Shown here: positions 57,592 through 64,000 of the stretch, piece after piece
How the letters are laid out: each line of letters begins with the position of its first letter
Numbering within the stretch: position 1 is the stretch's first letter
Assembly (NCBI GenBank): GCA_030374765.1
Contig: JARGXX010000090.1
Location: 186,001-250,000 of the forward strand
Source: Agarophyton chilense
Taxonomy: Eukaryota; Rhodophyta; Florideophyceae; Gracilariales; Gracilariaceae
DNA length: 64,000 nt
Reading direction: 5' to 3'
Notes under the pieces: generated by a model
The model's database searches: none
What the model was told of the DNA's origin: nothing
The model's input: only the letters and a program-made list of their open reading frames with translations
Program-made: the position numbers and the translations under genes

Positions 57592-60500
57592 AGGGACAAC
57601 TTGAGGCAAATCCTCCCTCTTTAAAACCCTGCCTCAACCAATTTGACGCTCATGAACCAAATAGCTCCTCACCTCCCAATACGAACCACCCACAATGGAT
57701 CACTCAGGATGAACCACAATTGGAACACAGTAACGACTCCGTTTGTATCCTCAGGAAAGAGAACTATAGAGTTCGAGTATCCGTAGTAATTCGTTCCAAC
57801 AACTCTCGAGTGACCACAGCTGTACTGGACACAGGCGCCGGTCCCAACTTGGTCCATCCTAAGCTACTCCCACTGGGTTGGAAAGATTTATTTCAGGCAA
57901 GTAAGACCCCAAGGATTGCCGATGGGTCACGTACACCAATGGAAATGAAAGGGCTATTAGCACTTTACCTCCAGTTAGGACAATTCAAAGTCCACACGTG
58001 GTTTCTTGTATGTTCTAACTTGGGCACTCAGGCAATCGTAGGGACCTGCTTTATCGATCGATACATTAAGGCAATTTATCCAGGCCTTAGAAAAGTCGCG
58101 TTCTATCGCGCACCTTCCATCTCCAAAACTGGTTCCGCCCCAGGGCCAGAAGCTAACTGCAACCGAGCGGTTGTCTCCGAAAACAAGAAGTCCAATGAGG
58201 TTCGCCTGTCACAGACCATAACGATACTGCCGATGAACCAAATCGCTGTATCGGTCCATTCCCAGTCCTCAGGTCTCATAGCGATTCAGAACCACCCGAA
58301 AACGGTTCTGAAGCACCCTACCTTGATGGCCAATGGAGTAATGGACATCTACCCCAACAGGACCTTCTTGGTCACAATCAGCAACTTCTGAGATAAACGC
58401 GTGCGGTTACCTAAAGGTACAGTGATTGGTATCACTCTACCCGCCCCAGGGGCCATTATGGAGGCCCAAATGGATAATCTTGCGACGCCAACTCCCGACG
58501 GGGACGTCTACTCTTTGGGGGGGACGGTCGCCATCGGCGAAGAACTCGAATCCTATAGGCCCCATGTACTTGATCTCCTCAGAGAATACCATGCCATGTG
58601 GTCAGGTAGATTGGGCACAATCAGAGCCACTACACACTGCATTGACCTTCAGGATGATGCTAAACCACAGTTTCAGCACCCATACCGTACCAGCCTTAAG
58701 GATAGGGAAATTGTCGCCGACCAGATGGGCAACATGCACGAAGCTCAAGTCATAGAGCCGGCTCCTTCAAACCAATCCGAATGGGCAAGTAACCTTGTCC
58801 TCATGGCGAAGAAAGATGGCTTCGTCAGGTTCTGTGTCGACTACAGGAAGCTGAACGCAGTAACCAAGAGAGACTCATACCCGATACCCCGGATGGATGA
58901 CTGTGTTGATTCTTTAGGCGAAGCTGTCGTATTTACCACACTGTACGCTATCTCTGAAAATTAGCAAATCCCTTTGGCCGAAGACGCGAGGGCGCTGACA
59001 ACCTGTTCCACACATGAAAGTCTGTTCAGATTTACTAGTATGCCCTTTGGTATGAAGAATGCACCAGCCACTTTCCAACGGATAATGGACCTCATACTGT
59101 CCAGAGTCAAATGGAAATTCGCCCTGGTCTATTTGGATGACGTCATAACCGTCTCACGGACCGTAAAGGAACACCTTCGCCACATGAAAAAGGTGCTAAC
59201 AACCCTATAGGACGCTGGAATAACACTGAAACTCCGCAAATGCGCCTTCCTCCAGGCCTCGGTGGAGTATTTTGGTCACTTCTTCCTCCCAGGAAAGCTA
59301 AAGATATCCACACGGATCACGGATGTGTTTAGCTAGGCTAAACCTCCTAGGACCCACACGGAATTACGATCCTTCGTGGGCTTGTACAATTTCAACCGAC
59401 GGTTCGTCCAAGGGTTTTCTAAAATCTCGACCCCTCTCAACGCGATGCTGAAGAAGGAAACACCTTCGGAGTTCGAAGCCCTTACCGACGACCAGTAGGA
59501 GGCATTTCAGACCCTAAAAGACAAATTGCTGAACCCACTTATATTGGCTTTACCAAAGCCCAATAGGTCTTTTGTCCTGGACACAGATGCCTCTGATGTC
59601 CAAGTGCGTCGTGCGATGCTACAGGAGCAGGAGTCACCAAAGGACTATCGACCTATTGGATACTGGAGGACAACGCTCACCAGCGCGGAGCGAAACTACA
59701 GTACTACCGAGAAGGAATGTCTAGCCATCGTATGGTCCATATTTACACTCCGTCCATACCTCGAGGGTACTAGGTTTACCATTAGGACATACTACGATTC
59801 ACTTCACTGCTTACTCAATATGACGAATGCATCAAGCCGCCTCGCTCGGTGGTGCCTCAGGCTGTCAGAATACAACTACGAGATAACCTACAGGCCAGGC
59901 ATCAAGCACCAGGCAGTGGATACCCTCCCGCGAATCATTACCGACGGAACTGATGACACTCCATTGGACGACCTAATTCCCAACCCCCTTTACAGACGAT
60001 GGACCACAGGACTATACGGAAACAGATGATCTTATGGGTAAGGTGCAATCGGAGGATCCTGAGGTAACGGAGAATGAAGTATACCTCTTGGACTGGGAGA
60101 CAGTACCGCCCAAGTCGACACCACCTCAGGTTAATGCGATAGCCCTGGAGGAAAAAGAGCTCCTCACTATAAAAATTGAGTAACTCCTACACGCGCAGGT
60201 TGAAGACGAGTACTGCAAAGGAAACAGCCCAATTGGTAGGAACCCCTGGATGCCTATTCGACCATAACCGGTTTGGACTACTGTGTTGGCGCTCACCGCT
60301 GGATGGCGCAGTCCAACGGGTAATACCAAGTCCACTAAGGGCGCGATTCGTATACCTCGCCCATTGACCTCGCTTGGCTGGTCACCTTGGAGGGCGACGA
60401 ATGTACCAGAGCCTAAGGATGTTTGTCTACTGGCCACTAATGGCGCAGGACCTCTAGCAAACCGCACGGAACTGCACTTCGTGCGCACAAATACAAGGGT

Positions 60501-61465
60501 CTCGCGCCAACCATCAGGCCTGATTGAAACTTTTCCCCGCCGCAGGCCCGATGGAATTCGTTGCAATGGATATATTTGGACCTTTGCCCAAGTCGTCCCA
60601 TGGGAAACGGTTCGTCTTGGAAATAACCGATAGGTTTACAAATCTTACCCGAGCCCTACCTCTAGGAAAGACTATAGTCACGGATATCGCCACATCATTC
60701 TTTTCCCACTGGGTATATCCCTATGGCAGGCCACTCTACCTCCTTACGGATAATGGCAGCCAGTTTGTATCCAAACTCTTTTCGCGCGTTTGTGCTATCT
60801 TAGGTATCAAACATGTAACCACTACGGCATACCATCTGCAAACCATTGGTCAAGCAGAACGCTTCAACCGTACCCTTCTGGACCGATTGGCACACTACGT
60901 ATCGCAGCACCAATTGGACTGGGACTACTACGTTGAGCCACTGGTTTATGCCTACAATACGCAAGTACACGCTTCCACGGGGACAACGTCTTTCTATCTA
61001 ATGCTAACGAGATCGCCACCGCCAATAGCTGTTGACATTCAGGAGTCTATTATACCCCAGGACATAATCAAAGGAAAGATTTCTACTCAGTCGAAGCACT
61101 ACTCGCGCCGATGCATCGCCAGCATTATCGAATTGGCCAGAGCTGTACTGACCAAAGCCCAACGGCGCTACAAGGTCAATTTAGACAAAACCGTCTGGAA
61201 CACACCTACGTTTGGGAAAAGAGAATTGGTTTACCTGGCCTGGCCACCGAAAGACAGTGATGACTTCGAGGATACTACGCGAAAACTCCCACCCCGCTCG
61301 ACAGGACCATATAAAGTCCTCAAGGCCAGTCAACACCCAATTACGATACTAATTGACGGCCTACAGGACACGGTATCGATTGATCGGGTGACACGAGCTC
61401 CCAGCTCCCCCGAGTCACTAAAGTCCCAGTCCCTTGGCCTAAGGGACCCAGACAAAACCGGCTCA
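57591..61465 (+). pseudogene. pol of family B (plus copy): protease, RT, RNase H, integrase
   Basis: The frame is -1 relative to gag and opens at the gag stop. Protease has VLDTGAGPN (about 57820). RT has FCVDYRKLN, MPFGMKNAPATFQR and VYLDDVI (about 59128). RNase H is at 59526-60029. Integrase (60524-61400) keeps MDIFGPL, LLTDNGSQF and GQAERFNRTL. In-frame stops include TGA 58389-58391, TAG 58962-58964 (in the GYWQ motif), TAG 59208-59210, TAG 59334-59336 and TAG 59496-59498, plus stops in the integrase zinc finger. One frame change separates RNase H from integrase. The chromodomain is missing at the truncated 3' end. Confidence 0.85.
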
Positions 61466-64000
61466 ATTTATTGTTTTTTTTTTTCATCGAATTTTTCAAG
61501 TAGTCTTAACTGCAGGGTAATAAGAGTGCCATGCAGTAAAAGAGTTTTATTTAGATTTCCAATAAAGTGTTCAAATGATTTACAATTTTTTGTCGAGGGA
61601 ACCCAAGACAATGACCAGCGATTTCCACAACACTGATTATGAATCGAAAACTGTACGACTTACGACTTATTAACTGAGGAGCTACCGAGCTTTAAACGAG
61701 CGTTACATGGTTTTGTAAGGAACATACAGCAGATTTAATTACAAAACAAAAAGCAGTTGCGCAGCATTCCCTGCAGAAGAGTAGGAAACTTAACGAAAAA
61801 AAAGAGGACTGCATTAATAAGCTCAGTGTACCAGTGAGCACACTGACCGCAGAGAGGCTGGCCAACTGTCGTTACTAACCACCCATTCTAGACTCGCACG
61901 CTACTGTCTCGCGACCAAGACAGCAGGCCACCATTCGCGCCCATTCCAATGCAACACATTTCATCCGTGTGGCCGCTGAGGGGCTCATCCACAGACGTTC
62001 CGCTTTACGCTAACAAGATTCTCACCCCCCTGCAAGTCTGTTTTTCAACCCCGATACGTCACTACAACCATCTTCGCAACTTAAGAGAACCCATTCCCAC
62101 GCCCCCCTGTGTGCTTGCGGATAGGTTATTCACTGCTTCGCCCGTACCACATCCGTAGCATCCCGTCCTTGAAACCCACAAAATATGGGCTGAACCTGTT
62201 CACCAGCCTTGGAAGAGGCCATGGCTCACGCCCAACTGGCAGATCGCCGATGAGCGTGGGGCTGCATGGCGCCACTGCCGTTTCTCGTAGATTTTTGCCA
62301 AGCACGGATCGACTGGGCTGCCTGTCGCGTGTTGGAAGCTCTACCACCTCCAGCTTGCCGAAACCACCCCACATCACCGCCCCGTTGCAAGAAACAGCAG
62401 AGGCAGCCTCGTTATCAACTCACGTGGTGTATTCTAGTAGGAGTGGTTGGAAACGGTTCATAACGGCTGGCATTACCTTGCGTGCATCGCTGCGTTGCGG
62501 TCTTATAGTTAGGTTGGCTGCAAACCTGGTTTGGAAACACCATCTTCGCTACAGAAACGAGAAGCGTGCTGGAACGGCGTGCCGCACTCATGTTTGGAGC
62601 TGCGCGGACACTGTTCTGTAACCTTGCTAGAGAAAGAGGTGTTGGGTTTCTTTTGCGGTCTGCGGCATTCCATCAGAAAGGCAGGGTTCCAAGTCCACTT
62701 CGACGTCTTCTTCCAAGCGCATATATCCACAGTTTCATCTGCATGAGCCGCAAAGGCAGGGCCAGACCAGTGACCAACTTGCTCCTCTTCGTTGCATTCT
62801 CAAGTGCCTCAAACGCCGTCATGTCACAGCAGAGGTCTACATCTTTCGAGTGTTGTGGGTTCTACTGCATTTCACTTTGCGACTTGTAGTTTCTCAGACT
62901 GAATTCGAAACACTGGTGGAGTTCTTCTTCGGTGACTCCCATCGAGTTTGCCCCTTCTTCGAAGCCAGCGCCCCTCCTGGTTTACCCCCTCGGTGAAAAT
63001 CGCGATCGTTTTTCATAACCGTGGTCCCCACAGAGCTTGTTCCGGTGCACTTGTGGCAGGGGATCATCAAATTCTGCAGGCGTAGGTTCGTGCGTTGGAG
63101 CAAGAGAGCATAGCACTCGAAATCAACACGAAGCACTTCTAAGAACGTTCATTTGTCTTTCGCGATCATGAAGTTCAAGGGGTCGGAGTGATGACATGGG
63201 CGATGAACGACATATGAGGGATTGTACAACTTTGAAAACAGATTAAACTTTGAAACCACTGAGAACTTCTTTTCAAGCTGCACCGGGAGTGGTTTTCCGT
63301 CGAAAGAGCATTTACGTTCATGAGCGGAACTAAAATTGACAATAAGAAACGGAAAGAAGACTCGACGGCAATCCCAAGCACTATTCGGGGGCCTCACAAG
63401 AACAGGCCAGAGTTTCTACGGGCGTTTGTAACATTTCGAACCGCAACTGGCTTTCAGGCGATGGCGCGCCAGCAACAACTTGCGTTATGACGAAGTCTCC
63501 TTTTGTATCGACGAGGTGGCGCAGCTGTGGCAATCCGGCCACCAGATGTTGCACGACGACCCAATCCTGTGATTACTGCTGACGGCGCTCATGGCCTTGG
63601 CGGTGTCACCATACCCTTCTTCTGGCGTTGTGGCTGCATCGGCGTCGTACTCGTGACCGAAGCGGGGGCATGATGGGCGACCGGCGAGGTCAATGCTCAC
63701 AACAGCTCTGCAAATCGCTCAATTGAATGCGGAACACCTCGCTTCGAATAAAAATCTGTACAGGTACCCGTAGTCGCGCCCATTGTTTTCTGCCACAGCC
63801 TCCACTTCCTTCTTCTGCCCACCATCCACAGAGCTCTATTTGCCCTCAGTTCCATTAGCTCATGAGATGAGGAATATACTGAATCAAAGAAAGAAAACAA
63901 AAACTGAAATAAACCAAAGCCTAGCGTGATAATATAACTCAAAGGCCATACACTACGAGAGGTTGACTGAGTAACGCGGAATGTGTAGCGAAGTAGTGAT
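61466..64000. other. No recognisable gene
   Basis: After the truncated element the sequence starts with an 11-T run and continues without known domains. Overlapping frames of 60-170 codons (for example 62109-62621 plus) match nothing. A minus-strand frame from about 63130 to 62480 stays fairly open with a few stops and might be an old pseudogene, but no family could be assigned. Confidence 0.35.

Larger units (their letters stand above)
52990..61465. repeat. Large inverted repeat: arms 52990-55149 and 59263-61465
   Basis: Arms of about 2.15 kb from family B (RT end to integrase end) face each other across a 4.1-kb spacer (LTR, gag, protease, RT of the plus copy). The RNase H proteins differ at only two of 167 residues, and both arms carry the same two in-frame TAGs. 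A transcript through both could fold into long double-stranded RNA. Confidence 0.88.
55150..61465 (+). mobile_element. Family B retrotransposon, plus-strand 5' part (LTR, gag, PR, RT, RNase H, IN)
   Basis: This copy starts with a partial LTR (55150-55329) and a PBS. It runs through gag, protease, RT, RNase H and integrase, then ends near 61465 before the chromodomain, where unrelated T-rich DNA begins. No 3' LTR is present. Together with the minus copy it gives the full family B order LTR-gag-pol-chromodomain-aORF-LTR, about 10 kb. Confidence 0.82.

Overview
The window looks like nuclear DNA of a photosynthetic eukaryote, most likely a red alga of the florideophyte type (Chondrus-like). This is an inference. 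It rests on near-intronless protein genes packed a few hundred bases apart, a ribosomal protein gene with one tiny intron after codon 2, several proteins with plastid-like leaders (RETICULATA-related/DUF3411, membrane FKBP, RibF-type FAD synthase), and a compact gene island between blocks of nested retrotransposons. No prokaryotic features, CRISPR arrays, rRNA or convincing tRNA genes were seen.

Layout. 1-6.5 kb: the 3' end of a minus-strand chromovirus pol (chromodomain with a 21-bp tandem repeat), then mostly featureless DNA with a 205-bp tandem duplication and one short zinc-finger-like ORF. 6.5-15.7 kb: element A, a decayed Ty3/gypsy chromovirus with both LTRs. 15.8-24.1 kb: a dead Tc1/mariner element split by element C, an intact and very recent Ty3/gypsy insertion (1145-bp LTRs, one difference noticed, GAATG target duplication, one 1537-aa Gag-Pol frame). 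24.3-47.4 kb: gene island with RETICULATA-related protein, FKBP, alpha/beta hydrolase, GRIK/CaMKK-like kinase, IMP4, RibF-type FAD synthase, ribosomal protein eS27, two small ORFs, a tesmin/TSO1 CXC protein, a type II membrane glycosyltransferase, a degenerate SNF2-like protein with SUMO-interaction motifs and a TPR, organellar YchF/OLA1 GTPase, a TPR protein and a basic hypothetical. 47.5-49.5 kb: AT-rich DNA and a solo LTR of family A. 49.3-61.5 kb: two broken copies of family B in opposite orientations, forming a 2.1-kb-arm inverted repeat. 61.5-64 kb: nothing recognised.

The most notable observation is in the retroelements. Families A and B both carry an extra gene on the strand opposite to pol, between the chromodomain and the 3' LTR. 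In A it is one 826-codon frame broken by only three nonsense codons and no frameshift. In B the equivalent region encodes a diverged protein that can be aligned by eye over about 300 residues. I do not recognise the protein. Family A also joins gag to pol with a TAATG stop-start overlap, while element C starts its Gag-Pol inside the 5' LTR and reads through its primer-binding site. The island genes mostly serve housekeeping roles (ribosome biogenesis and translation, plastid cofactor supply and protein folding, kinase signalling) and show no operon-like functional clustering.
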